From assembly GCA_021209875.1 (NCBI GenBank), contig JAGYVD010000002.1, forward strand, positions 372,001-436,000: a stretch of 64,000 nt of DNA, in the 5' to 3' direction. Below, one piece after another: positions 41,684 through 53,725 of the stretch. The DNA comes from Rosellinia necatrix. Taxonomy: Eukaryota > Ascomycota > Sordariomycetes > Xylariales > Xylariaceae. Below the pieces are notes generated by a model. That model worked only from the letters and a program-made list of their open reading frames with translations, was not told where the DNA came from and ran no database searches. The position numbers and the translations under genes were made by a program. The first letter of the stretch is position 1. Each line of letters opens with the position of its first letter.

Positions 41684-43353
41684 CTAGTCACCAAAAAGGC
41701 CAAATCTGCGGACTTGAGAAAGGCGTTGTGTTGGCTCCAATTGGCTTAGGTCTGGATTGAACTCGTTATTCATGATGGGCCGTGGAGCACTCGCTTGACT
41801 GCCCATCATGCTGCGCATGTTCATTGCCGATGGATGCTAGGCCATAGTCAGTATACATACTCCTGACGGCCAGATAAAGTTTGCCGAATAATATGCTCAC
41901 CAGATCGCCACTAGTATCCCACCCTAAACGCGCATTCTCGTCGTCATCATCGCCCTCGACATTGACTGGTTCCCACTGCTCATCGTTATCCTGAGGCACA
42001 AATAACGACTCAGACTCCAGAGTAGCTGGAGGGGGACGCTGGGAAGGGCGCTCTATAGGCGGTCTCAAGGAGGGTATTGGATTTGGGTGAGACTGCGGTG
42101 TTATATGGTATGGTTGCGGTGCTGACGTGGGTGCGTGAGAATTGCCTCTAGTCGTCGTTGCCTCTAGCTGCGGCCCAGCAGGCCCTTTCGCATTCGCTCG
42201 AGTCTTCTTGGCTTTCTGACCGGGTGCCCCGCGCTCCCCAACAGTCATGAGCAAGAACTCACACTTAATGACATCGCTGTCGTAAACAAGCTGCATCGGT
42301 CTAGCCGGCATTGAATAGTTAGCCGAGAGGTCAGCTCCTAGATTAGAAGCGTGTTGAATAATGGCTCGAAAGTCTTTGACACTGATAACGATGTGAAGGT
42401 TATCCTCCTCGACCTCGAAATTATTGAACTCACCCCGCGCCACAGCGACGGATGTTTGTAGTGGCTTCTTTAAGACTTCTGGCATGCCTCTCTGTTAGTG
42501 ATGACCTTGCGTGTTGGCTGACGAAACGCACCGTCGCCATTGGCAGCTTTCTCAGTAAAGCAAGTAAAATTCACAATGTCCTCATCGGCATGAATGTCTA
42601 GGTAGTCGATGCCGGGGCCGAAATGATCCATAAGTTGACGCAGCGTCCTGGGGGATATAGCCCAGTTATTCACGGCTTCAGTCTTATTGAATTTGGCATG
42701 AACTGGCGGGCTAACTTCAAACGGTAACCGGTACTTGGTGGTTATTCCTGTGAAGAATGAATGACAGACGTACGTGGCAGTAGGATTCAGGATTGAACCT
42801 ACCATTCCGAAAGACAATCTTCGTGATGAACCTGCTCTTCTTACCAGGTTCGTCAGTGACGGTGACATCACATCGCTCAATGGTAGTCTCCTTATCCCTT
42901 TCGTGCAGAGAGTCCCCGCTGCGACTGCGAAAGAGAGACAGCAGCGCCTGTGACAAGTTCCATAAGTACCTAGATCAACAGGCGATACGAGACAAGCGGG
43001 TTCTCGACATACTCGGCTATATAATTTGCAGAAGAACTTGTCTCGGTTCTGTGCAGTGCCTCCATAGTGATATTTAGAGAAGAACCGGTTCGGGGCGAAG
43101 GTGACAGAGCCGTATGCTGACTTGGAGGTGTTGATGGCGGTTAAGATAAGCTTGGCAAACGGCAAGGTTCGTCTTAGCAGGTAATCGATGAGGGTGTTGG
43201 ATAGCACGATAATAGAACGTGGAGGTAATAAATACGTACCCGATCTTTCTTCGCCTCTAACGACACCTCGTCGCTGAATTTGCCAAGGCATGAGAGGGCA
43301 TCCCGTAGGACGTTGACCCCTTCTTCGCTCAAGGTAAACTTTAATACAGCCAT
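41684..43353 (-). CDS. RAD9: DNA damage checkpoint clamp subunit Rad9
   Basis: A subunit of the PCNA-like 9-1-1 (Rad9-Hus1-Rad1) clamp loaded at DNA damage to activate the ATR-type kinase. Exons: 43353-43240, 43150-43013, 42947-42803, 42747-42532, 42478-41901 and 41836-41684, giving 447 residues. The frame is continuous. The N-terminus MAVLKFTLSEEGVNVLRDALSC, then LILTAINTSKSAYGSVTF, RFFSKYHY, FFCKLYSRALLSLFRSR, and NFEVEEDNLHIVISVKDFRAIIQHA match the Rad9 clamp domain (about residues 1-275). The remainder is a flexible tail, Pro/Ser-rich then acidic (EGDDDDENARLGWD), ending HPSAMNMRSMMG and QLEPTQRLSQVRRFGLFGD, a conserved ending in filamentous fungi. Phosphorylation of the tail is expected from the family but not visible here. 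Confidence 0.94.
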
Positions 43354-44122
43354 CGCTTCAACCTCAAGCAAGTGGTGTAGATAGCCTATAGTGCGCTGGT
43401 CAAGGCCCCAACGACGTACTAGGCGAGCTGAGGATGTAGGCGCTCGCGGTAGTCAAACGAGCCATGCAAAGGCGCATAGTCATAGCATATTTTATTGGCT
43501 CTCATAGGTTCACCCTCGCTACGAAAAGGGTGGGAATGTTTTGAGGATAAGTAGGTGAGGATAAGTAGGATCGGCTCAGGTAAGTCGAATCTACATCATA
43601 TAATTGAAGCTGGTCATATTGAAACTTGCGGCGGGTGTAGGTTAAGCACGTATCGAGAGGTAGGCATGTACCGGGGTGTCTTATGACCTACCTAGATACT
43701 GCAAGTAGTCAGGTGCTCCGCGGGAAGAGGCGCGCCACACAGCCTGCGACGCGTTGCGGGGCACCACTTCTTTGACCAATTGAGATACTTATACAGTGCG
43801 CATAGGCAAATTTGGACTCAAAAAGAGAGCCTAAATAGTCGCTGATTGGCCAATCAGAACAGACGGAGAGAAGGAACACAGTGTGCAAGCCAAAAGAAGA
43901 CTTGCTACCATCTACTTAGTAGGCAACAGCTGCCTGTGCACTCATTGACGTTGTTCCATTCATCCACTACCTTAGGTACCTCTTAAGCTCTTTACATCCC
44001 ATCAACCATAGCACTTTAAATGCCATCCAACAACTTCCCGATCATATTGCCCCCCAACTACCACCAGGGCTACTACCATAGCTACGCTTCATTGCGTAAT
44101 TACATAAGTAATTATAGAGATC
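43354..44122. other. Divergent intergenic region RAD9 / F-box gene
   Basis: Shared upstream region. It contains AGGTAGGCATG, CTACCTAGATAC and TTAGGTACC words. The open frame at 44020-44229 overlaps the first exon of the F-box gene in another frame and is not a gene. Confidence 0.6.
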
Positions 44123-45849
44123 ATGGGTGGCCCGATATTGCCACAGGACATCATGCTCCTGATATGTCAAGAGCTCGGTGCACGTCACGACTTCGCCTCG
44201 CTATACAGGTGTTCAACGGTCAGCCGTAGAGTTGCCAGCATCGCTGTGGAACAGCTCTATAGGTATGGTGCGAGAACCCTGGCGCGTTCCTCTGACTAAT
44301 AGGCCATCTGCGTAGCATCATAGAAGTCATGGATCCCTTTATCGAGGACAAGCGCCAGACGGCTCAGCTATGGAGGTCTATCATCTTGTCTAGTCTTGGG
44401 GTTACTGTCTACCCCTACTGTGCATACATCCGTGCTCTGTCTTTGGGCAACCTTGTCGAGTGTCTAGACGACTTTCGGTTAGACCAATCGCTTCGCGACT
44501 TCTTCTTTGAGGGCCCAATGCAAGAATTCCAGGTCCTACGGGAGATATCCAGACCCGTTAGGAGTCGTTCGGCACGACAACCTCCCCTCGACACGGCAGC
44601 CATCACAAGCAAATGCGCAGACTCCATTACCCAGTACATCAAGGGGCTCGCCGACAACAACGGCACCACCGTAGCTTTGACTCACTTGGAAGCTTCCCAT
44701 TATCCACCCGACGTCCTTCCAATCTGGATCGGCCGCCTCAGCACTTTAAAAGCCTTGCGATTACGTGATGGATCCGTTCTAAACACGGAAGTCGGTAGGG
44801 CTATCGCCCAGGGTTGTCCCAGCTTCGCCGAGTTAACCTGCTTGCATTGTTCGAGCGAAACCGCTGCTGAGGATATGGCCAATTTCCTCCTCACTCTCCG
44901 CCCCAACACCCTCCGAAGATTCGAGGTTCTGAGTCGGAACACTCTGAATGAATTTACTCTTGCTGCTCTGAGCACTCATTCCGAGTCCCTCCAAGCCCTG
45001 AATCTGGGGGGCCTGGAGTCATCCGCTTTTAAGAGCCTCCATCTACTCTCTAAATGCACGGCCCTAGAAATTCTTCTCATCGAAAAGGCAACGACATCTG
45101 GAGACATGGATAGTAGTATCCTCAGCGAAGTAGAGTTAGGCCAAGTTGCCGGATGGATCAGCAGCTGTAAAGCGTTGCGGGAGCTGAGTTTCTTTCGCAT
45201 CCTAGATTCGGTACTCATACTCCACCAAGTTCTGCAAGCCCCCGACATTCGTCTAGTGCAACTCACAATTCAAAACTACCGGCAAGTCTCGGAAGGGATT
45301 ATAGAAACAACGTGGCGTGCTCTCGGCGAACAGACCCAACTGGAGTCATTCACCATCGGCGCACATGATAGCTGGTCCGGGCACCCCGATCCCACTTTCT
45401 CCCAGTCCCCCGAACTTGTAAACGCAATCTGCCGTCTGTCCAATCTGACGACCTTAAATCTGATGGAAGCTGATGTATCCTCGGCTGAAATCCACCGTAT
45501 CATCACCGCCCTCCCTCGCTTAGAAGAGCTCACCGTCGGGGGCGACGCAGTCGATAGCTCGGTCCTCGAGCCCCTGAGCCGACTACCCAAGCTGGTGTCG
45601 CTCGCATTCAACGCCGCAACCAGGTTCACGTTCCGCGAGATCTGGGACTTCGCCCACAACCTAGACATGGTTACCAACCGCGGCATCAGGCTCGATGTCC
45701 TCACCCAATGGGCCACAGCGAAGTTGTCGGAGCAGGAAGAAAGACGGTTGGGCAGTTATTTCGTCAAGAACTTGAATGGGCGATTTGCCATCAGCTATGC
45801 ATACGATCCTGACGAGCTCCATGAATCTGATTTCACTGATAGCGATTGA
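44123..45849 (+). CDS. F-box / leucine-rich-repeat-like protein
   Basis: A putative substrate receptor of an SCF ubiquitin ligase. Exon 1 is 44123-44262 and exon 2 is 44316-45849 (53-bp phase-2 intron), giving 557 residues. Exon 1 encodes the F-box-like helix set (GPILPQDIMLLICQELGARHDFASLYRC, then STVSRRVASIAVEQLYS), and its frame has a stop just upstream of the ATG. The rest has irregular leucine-rich stretches (LSTLKALRLRDGS, SLQALNLGGLES, LTTLNLMEADVSS, PRLEELTVGGDAV) spaced 25-35 residues apart. The C-terminus is acidic. Homologues are usually called F-box or conserved hypothetical proteins in filamentous fungi; the substrate is unknown. Confidence 0.82.
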
Positions 45850-46635
45850 ATTTTCCTCCTAATAGCCATATGTACCAAATAGGTTCAAACGCACATATAA
45901 CAAAAGTTAGCTATAACGACTTAATAGAGTTGCTGGTTCATCTCCCTAATACCACTTGGACAGGTCTTGAGCTTTTCTGTCCCTGAATAATTTCAGTAGG
46001 GCCAATCCCTCCAGTAAAGGTAGGTGTACTTATACATGCATTGAACCAACACCCCTAAAGATATGATTTTTTTTTTTTTTTTTTTCCGTAGATTTATATA
46101 TGTTCATGGTATTTTTTCTTTTTTTGGGGGTTGGCCTTCAGCGGCAGGGCACCCGTGCATGTATATTTCTTAATCGTTCTATTCACGGTGTGTTAAGCCG
46201 ACGTAATCCAAGTAAGTATGTGTCCGGTTTCAATACATACATGCATGTAAAACCGACAACATCGCTACCGGTCAGTCGATCGATCGATCCATGTAAATAT
46301 ATCTTCACATAACATAACACGAACACGAAACCGCAAACGGAACCCAAAATCACGCTGCACAGAGGCTCAGTAAATGCCCCTCTCGTGTGTGTGTGTATGT
46401 CTACATTTATATTTATATATATGTGTTTATACATGTGTATACACACCCATCCGTAATCCCCCCAAAAAAATCCCAAAAATCCCAACCAAGCAACCAAGCA
46501 AGAGCGCACTCCCTCCCGCCCGCTACGTGCAGTTCAAGACTAGGTATACAGACAGACAGACAGACAGATAGGTATAGGTAGAGATGCAAGACAGCGGCGC
46601 AGAAACCCCCCTCCCCTTCCCCCAAGATCTAGATT
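45850..46635. other. Intergenic region between convergent genes, simple-sequence rich
   Basis: The 3' flanks of the F-box gene and alkaline phosphatase. It holds a T19 run (46067-46085), a GT/AT-rich stretch (46384-46440), GATCGATCGATC (46279-46290), an ATCCCAAAAATCCC duplication and a GACA repeat (46549-46570). No gene is seen. Confidence 0.65.
46549..46570. repeat. (GACA)n microsatellite
   Basis: Five tandem GACA units followed by GATAGGTATAGGTAG, beyond the 3' end of the alkaline phosphatase gene. Confidence 0.9.
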
Positions 46636-48638
46636 CTAATACGCATCCGCATCCGCAGCCGCGGCCATATCATCTTCAAAGCGCTGGTACTCCGCCATCT
46701 CACGCGCGGCCCAGTGATCCGGCGCGAAGTCAGCAGTCAGCATCGACGCCCCCCCCTCGTCCTCATCCTCTGCGGTCGTCGGCGGGCGAGTACCGCCGCT
46801 CCCACCACCGCCGCCGCCGCCGCCGCCGCGACCCATCTTCTCCCTTAGCTCGAGGGTGACGGCGTCGATGTCGACGCCGAGGTACTCGTGGAGGAAGCGG
46901 CCGACGTCGGTGTTCTCGACGTTGCCGCGCAGGGCGTCGGTGCCGGGCCCGCCGGAACTGTAGACGTTGACGTCGACGGCGGAGTGGCCGTGGGTGCTCC
47001 AGCCGATCTGGGCGCGGACGGAGATCATCTCGGCGAACGCGGGCTGGGCGAGCTCCGGGGCCCGCGCGACGGCCGAGAGCTCCGCGTCCGTCGCGTCCGT
47101 GATCCCGAGGCCCGGGACCACGAGCTCGTCGTTGATGTACCGCTTCAGCGCCTCGATCGGGTCTTCCGACTCCGACTCCGAGGCCGTACTCGGGGTCGAC
47201 GACTGGGCGGCGGCGGCGATGTGCGCCCAGAGCTTACGCGCGAGGTGCTCTGATGACGCGGTCGCGTTCGCGAGGACTTGCGGGTACCAGACGTATTGCG
47301 GGTAGTCTACCTCGATCTCTGTGCGGGATTGGTTTTTGTCAGTTTGTGCGTCAGGCAGTCGGTGGAAGGGGAAGGGGAAGGGGAAGAGGAAGGGGAGATG
47401 GTCGTCGACTTACGGCGTGCCACGGCCAGGCCGCCCGTCTCGTGGTCGCTGGTGGCGACGAGGACGCCGTCGGTCTTGCTCTCGTCGAGGAACTCGAGCA
47501 CGGCGGCGAACGCGCGGTCGTACTCGAGCACCTCCCGCACCTGGGCGGACGGGTCGTTGCCGTGCCCGGCGTGGTCGATCCGGCTGCCCTCGATCATGAG
47601 GAAGAAGCCCTTGTCGCTCTTCTCCGTGGCCCTCTCGAGCGCGCGCAGCGCCGTCCTGGCCATCTCCGTCAGGCTCGGGTACTGGTCGTTCATGTTGCGG
47701 CGGTCGAGCTCGAACGGGATGTCGGTCGGGGCGAACAGGCCCAGCATCGGCAGCGGGACCTCCTTCCTGCCCTCCCGGAATTCGTCGAAGGCGGGCCGGT
47801 CGCCGATGTAGTTCCAGCCGTATTCCCTCTGCGCCAGCTCGATGACGTCTATGCCGTCCTGGCGACAGCCGCCCTCCGTGGTGTTGGGCAGGAAGTGGCA
47901 TCGGCCGCCGCCGAGCATCAGATCCACGACACGGTTCAGGGGTCCCTGGCCGATCTCCTGGAGGGCAATCTCGTCCTGTTCGGAGCGGTAGTTGGCGTGG
48001 CTAGCGAAGCAGGCGGGCGTGGCGTCAGTAATGTCCGTGGTGACCACCAGGCCCGTGATGTACCCTGCCTTCTTGGCGGCCTCGAGCACGGTGCCGCAAG
48101 GGGTGTAGCCGGGGAGCATGGATATGGCGCCGTTGTAGCTCTTGGTCGCGCAGCTGAAGGCGGTGGCGCCGGCGGCGCTGTCGGTGACGAGCGACGAGTT
48201 GCTCCGCGTGCGGCTGGCGCCCCAGAAATGCTTGTCGAGGGTCAGGGTGTCGCCGAACTCGAGGCCCTCGGTGTGCTGCCTGAAGCTGCGGGTCAGGGAG
48301 AGCGAGGCCGGGCCCATGCCGTCAGAGACCATGAAGATGAGGTTGCGCTTCCCGGCCGGCTTGTCGCCGCCGGTCTGTTGTGTGTGCGAGGCCCAGACGG
48401 CTAGGACCAAGACGCCCGCCGTCGCGAGCAGCGCCCAAGAGAACAGCAGGGCTTCGCGCAGCCTCGACTGGGCCGCTCGGGGAGGGCCGCTGAGGAGAGC
48501 ATCGTCTTCCGAATCGGCCGATGAACCACGGCGGCGGTTCGCGAGGAGGGGCGTCGTCGCGTCAGCCTAGAAGCCCGTCTTCTCGTTAGCGAATCCGACG
48601 CCGATACGCTTGTGAACAGGCAGAAAACCACATACCAT
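46636..48638 (-). CDS. Alkaline phosphatase, vacuolar PHO8-like
   Basis: A type II membrane phosphomonoesterase with two Zn and one Mg per active site. Exon 1 (48638-48636) appears to be the ATG alone; then 48566-47414 and 47318-46636, giving 612 residues. The N-terminus (ADATTPLLANRRRGSSADSEDD) is cytosolic, with one signal-anchor helix (LLFSWALLATAGVLVLAVWA). The catalytic set is intact: Asp in FMVSDGMGPAS, nucleophile Ser in LVTDSAAGATAFS, metal ligands in IEGSRIDHAGHGND and VATSDHETGG, and the final metal His in STHGHSAVDVNVYS. A poly-Gly run (CCG repeat, 46807-46830) and an acidic stretch precede the C-terminus. The start is the least certain part: the frame is open to the acceptor at 48567, and only the ATG next to a GTATGT donor fits it. 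Confidence 0.9.
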
Positions 48639-49364
48639 CGTGAGGAGGGTGCATGAGGGAGGGCAACGGAGAGCAGAAAGAACAAAAGACAATATTAGGG
48701 CAGATTATCCCGATCATGCGTCGAGGCCCAGGCAGTTATACACAATAGACCTGAAAAATCTAACTCGATATAGGCGGTGGCTGGTGGTTTATTGACTCGT
48801 GGTCCGGATTCGGGCGTGTAGTGACTGGGTAGGTAGGTAGACTTGCCTTGACTACTTATCTGCTCGTTGGATGGGTCTACAGCCAGCCTCTCTATGCATC
48901 TAGCCTTAGTTGCCGTAGATATTGCACAGCAGCCAAGTCATCTAGTGTCAGGCACACGAGCGAGAACGCACATGACGCAACCTTGTACCACTTTAGGCTA
49001 GAATTATGGGTATACTACGACATAATGGGGATAGAATCCTGGGCACCGACAGGGAGCTAGCTACCTAGGTAAGTAGTGTAGGTACCTGAGGGACCCATCT
49101 GTGTCACACACCAAAGAACAGCGCATGTGATAGCGGCATGACCAACAAGATCGAGTCAATATCAACCACTTAAAACGCTGACCCGACCCTCGCTAGAGAG
49201 TCGGGTAGTGAGCGTACTACGGGCAGTACCGAATTGTAGAGGTCTATCCGCTATCTAACCTGGTAGGGTGTGGATGAAAGCATCGCAATGCGGTAGCAAT
49301 GGGCCACTCTCGGCTTCTTGCTCTAAAACCAGCTGAAATGCCCCTCCTTGGCGGTCAGAACCAT
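48639..49364. other. Intergenic region
   Basis: Between the alkaline phosphatase start and the CorA-like gene 3' end. It contains GTAGGTAGGTAGAC (48829-48842) and ACCTAGGTAAGTAG words near 49063-49085. No gene is seen. Confidence 0.6.
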
Positions 49365-51681
49365 TCAAAAATTCCGCTGGGATTCTCTAGAGAGCCGCAG
49401 TTTATCCTTATCCTTTTTCCTCGCATTGTCGATCCTCTTCTTCTTCCTCTTGCGGAGGCCAAGAATGTGTCGTCTCTGGAAGAACGTCACAAGGGATTCG
49501 TAAAGGATCTCCCGCATCAATATGATAATGGTGCCTACAACAACCGGAGTGGCGATTTTCCAGCTAGATAAAGTCAGCCTCACACCTGGCAACTCGTTAA
49601 AACGAATCCCACTCACAAATAAGTAGTGTCGTGGTCCGCGGCCTCGGGGAAGGTCCCAAAGTTCTGTCCGAAGTAGCCCGTGATGAAGGTCAATGGCAGG
49701 AAAATGATAGTAACAATCGTCAGTTGCTTCATACTCTCATTCTGATATGTCGCGATGGTGTTGAAGATCAAGTCTATCATATGATTTGCAGATTCCTTTA
49801 TTTGTGTCAAGTTTTCTGTGATGAGCACACAGTGATCAAACTAGAAAAGGGAGGGTCAGTCATGGTGGACGAGGATGGCAATGGTGAATAGCCAGCCAGG
49901 CGAGAGGTAGGCTCGCTTTAGAGAGCCTGGGTCAAATGAAGACATTGAGCAGAGAAATCTCGCGCCCGCTATCAGAACACACTAGTAGATAATAGGTACT
50001 CACCACATCGCCCAAGTATGTGTAGGTCACCGGGGTGATAATTACGCCGCCCATGGGGTTTTGGAGCTCTCTAGAGACGGCCTCTTGGCTTAGTTTCGTT
50101 TTGTGGTCGCGCAGTGAACTGATCAGGGCCTGGATTGGGTTGACAAAGCTAAACATCTTGTTGATCTCCGAAATGATGATGTATAGACTTTTGGTGTGCT
50201 TTATATTCGGATGCGTCAATATGTCAAGTTCCAAGTCGCCCACGATATCGGCGTAGCAGGTCGTTACCGGAATCGCCAGGTCAATGATGGCATCAATAAT
50301 GGCCTGAGCCACCATCGAGGCATCACAAGACTTGCGCAGGATGGTCGTCGGACTCCGCAATCGAGCAAGAATAGGCTCCTCAATGTTGTCCGCCGACTGC
50401 TCGAAAAAGGCTATTACGGTGTTGTCTGACGTGATAAACATGGAAACCTGTTCTGCCGAGACAGCTAATCCCCTAGCCGCGAGAGCCGAATGCTTCTCCA
50501 TGTATTCTGTGCGTGCCGAATTGGGGGCCCCATAGCGCTGCAGAGTGCGCAGGGTGTTGGGGTTGAAGACGTCGGATAAGGAGGTAGTAGGCTGTTGCGT
50601 GAAGCTGTAGCCTGGCGTAAGCGGTCTCGCCCCTTTTTCCAGCGTGCTTGTCGTAAGCGGTCTCGTCCCTTTTTCCAGCGCGCTTGTCGTTGTCGGGTGT
50701 TGTTCTTTCCTTTCGGTAATCCATCTTCGAAACGTTTTCTTAGGGTGTCGTAGGATGTTCTTATCATGCTCGTCATCCTCATCTCCTTCGTCGCTGCTAT
50801 CGCTGTCGTCGTCTATGACGCGCACGAGCTTCAGACATGTAAGAATCATGAAGGCATGCCCAGGGTACCTATTAACGCCGCTTAAGTCAGCCTCCGGCTT
50901 ATTAAACCATAAAAAAACAATATCGCCACAGGTATATGATAATGTAGAGATCTCACGAGTCCGACAGGATTCGCAGCTCTGAGAAGTGCTTAATCTGACA
51001 AGCCTTGAATGAAGAAAGACCGGCATGGGTATAATGCTTCTTAATAAGACCTTCTCAGACTCACCAATCAGCCTTAGTTCGGTTCCGCGTATTCATAATA
51101 TCTTCTATGGCAAGCCTGTGCAGGTCCTTATATTCGCCAAGAGCCTGGATGACGTCCCAGGAGAGGCCATTCACGTTGATCCATCTGCATTTGACCCAGG
51201 AAGGTTGCGGCCGTCTGATGAATTGAATCAATTGAGAGTTATCCAACTCATGAATCTCGAGGTTTCCTTGGGAGAAGTCAACAACGGTGACCTGGCACTC
51301 GGCATGAAGATCAGGGGCGGTATCCTGTCCGCCGTCTGGGTTCTTAGGGTCGATGCCCGGTTCGGCTCCGGGACGCCAACCTGGTCGTTTCTCGAAATCC
51401 TCGAACTCCTCGAGGGTCCTGAAGACATTGGTTCGGGTACGCCGCCGCAGGGGAGATGCCGGCGAGAAATGGGGAGCGGATTTGGGGGAGGGAGGGACAT
51501 CCACGTTCAAATCGTAGGCTACTCGGTTTCGTGAATCCTCAGGTGCGGCAGCCACCGGGGCGCTCGCGGTGGAGGAAACGTCGGGTGCAGAATAGTGGTG
51601 TGTGGCATCAAAGTCCGGAAGAGGGGGGAAACTCTCAGCAGCACCCGAGTCAGACGAGGTACGAGACGAGCCTCGCGCCAT
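49365..51681 (-). CDS. CorA-like divalent cation transporter family protein
   Basis: A membrane protein of the CorA/Mg2+ transporter superfamily. Exons: 51681-51065, 50868-50004, 49840-49617 and 49563-49365 (phases 2, 0, 2), giving 634 residues. A long soluble N-terminal region (SPASPLRRRTRTNVFRTLEEFEDF, then INVNGLSWDVIQALGEYKDLHRLAIEDI and RTKADWYPGHAFMILTCLKLV) is typical of fungal members. An acidic stretch (DDDSDSSDEGDEDDEHDKN) and two copies of a 14-residue unit (TTTSALEKGTRPLT / TTSTLEKGARPLT) follow. Two C-terminal helices: LTIVTIIFLPLTFITGYFG and IATPVVVGTIIILMREIL. The pore motif after the first helix reads GQN instead of the canonical GMN, so the ion selectivity is open. The C-terminus is strongly basic and cytosolic. 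Confidence 0.88.
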
Positions 51682-51750
51682 GATGGTTGACGATACTCGC
51701 AGCCAATGGGAGAAGGCGAGAAGGCGCAACAGCGAGAATGCCTCCAAACA

Positions 51751-51800
51751 AGCACCAGTGGGCACCAGTGGGCATCAGTGGGCATCAGTGGGCATCAGTG
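51751..51800. repeat. Five 10-bp tandem units GGCATCAGTG
   Basis: Units AGCACCAGTG, GGCACCAGTG, then GGCATCAGTG three times, in exact 10-bp register, starting about 70 bp upstream of the CorA-like gene's ATG and thus in its promoter or 5' UTR. Confidence 0.92.
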
Positions 51801-53627
51801 AGCGACGACAGCGCACTAAAAGCTATATCAATAGCTCAGGAGATGGTCCAGGTCGTCCAAGCCGTCCATCTGTGGTCCAGTCGATCAATGCCGGATGTAC
51901 AAGCTTGCAGCAACTGTCGCAAAGGGCGGCAAAGCTGACATACTCGAGGAAATGTCAAAACACAGGCCTAGGCGTCCCATCGTATGAAAAGCCGGTTGTC
52001 AATGAGACCCAATGCGCACCAAATCGCCTTTTAGAAAGGGGTTGTGTAAAGGGACGGTTTTTTGTGCTTAAGGTAGGTAGGCAGGACAGTGAGATTAATT
52101 TGGCTCAAACCTGGAACTGACCTGGGGAAGATTCAGGTGGGGCATTCGTGTTGTTTATATACCTAGGTAATGTATGTATGTACTTAGGTACTTATAGTTA
52201 TCAGGAACTATAACTGTCTGATCTAACCTAATCTAGGTACCTAGATAAGCATATTGAACCCTGCTCCAATTAGGAACCTAAAGTAACCTTAGTAGGTAGC
52301 TAGGGGTATTAAGCAGGTAAGTTAGTTACTTAGGTTTAGTAGGTACCTAGTGTCAGTAAATGTGTTGCTGTTCTGATATAGAATGTATAGCGTCCTAACA
52401 TTTGCAGGTAGTTAGTTACCCTTCGTCCATCTTTCTTATCCTCTCCTTTTTTTCACTCTCGTTCTCATTCTCGTTGTCAGATAATAACTCAGTGTTAGAG
52501 GTTTGAACCAGTCTCAGGGAACCAGTGGTGCGCGCTAAGCCATACTACCACTACAAGAAGACACGAGCCACTAACTATTTGAAGCATTATTCGCCAGCTA
52601 CCGCAAACCCCAAACACCGGATTACTAGCACGTAAAGGATGGGAGGAGGTCATGCTAGAAATTACATGGGTCACTGGGCGTGGTACACACTGTACCTAGC
52701 CCTCGACTGTCTTAGGTATTAGATAGGGGAGGAGGGCTGGTCATGGTCAGTCAATAGTTACCTATCAGACCACTCTAAAAGGACCCCGGCGTTCATTCCT
52801 GTACACGGTAGTAAACGCAAATCACCAAGTTTGAGATGGTCGCATTGTCTAAATGCCATCACGGCTTATATATTCCAAGTTGGTTTATGTTACTCTATCA
52901 CCTATGTTCCATATAGCCTCTAAAGTATTGGGAGAGTCTAGAAATCGACTGTGTTTCGTGTTGCCGATACTGCTGCAATCTATTTCATGGTACCAGCGAG
53001 CAACATTGTCATATCCAAACCACAACCTAGGACATCCAGTCAATCTGCAGCTTAAGTTCATGAAGAACGAGTCCCACGATATCTCAGGTCTAGTGCACAT
53101 CTAAACAGTCGCTCCCGTTATAGTCCAGGATTTGATAAAATTATAAAATACAAGTATTATCTACGTCGGAATTTTTGTTTTGGAGCATCGGTTAAGAAAG
53201 ACACAAAGTGCGTCATGAGGTATGCTGTGACAGTGTCACTACATAAAGCCTCGGCAATACATGCCCAGGCATGATAACCAATGCTGGCGACTTTGATGAA
53301 AGGAGTTTACTGCTACTACCACGGACATTTTCGATGTTGTGATCTGTATCCGCATCTATTTCAGGCGCTTCTCGGGACACCTTCGTCTGTAGTGTTGGGG
53401 AACTCACCTCTTACCAGACAAAGGCAAGAAGCAATACAAAACACAAACAGTCTATTGACGCACGAATTCGTGGCCTATTCTACAGAACTATGTCAACTAC
53501 TCTTTGTTTTTTCATGTTCCTCGAAGGCTCTGGCATCGTCTTATCAGTAGGTAAATGTCGATTAAGAAAATATACAGGATTTATTCCTAGTTTGACCCCA
53601 CCATTATATCATTTCATGTCCGATGCT

Positions 53628-53725
53628 CATTGCTGAAAATGCTCAATATTCATCACTGAAATTCTCGATACCCAATGCCCATCTCTGAAAATTCTCAACG
53701 CCCGTCGCTGAAAATTCCTAATGCC
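53628..53725. repeat. About 23-bp imperfect minisatellite (TCTGAAAATTCTCAACGCCC-like)
   Basis: Four imperfect copies of a unit containing CTGAAAATTCTC followed by AAT/AAC-GCCCA/GTC. The middle copies are closest. No coding frame runs through all copies. Confidence 0.8.
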
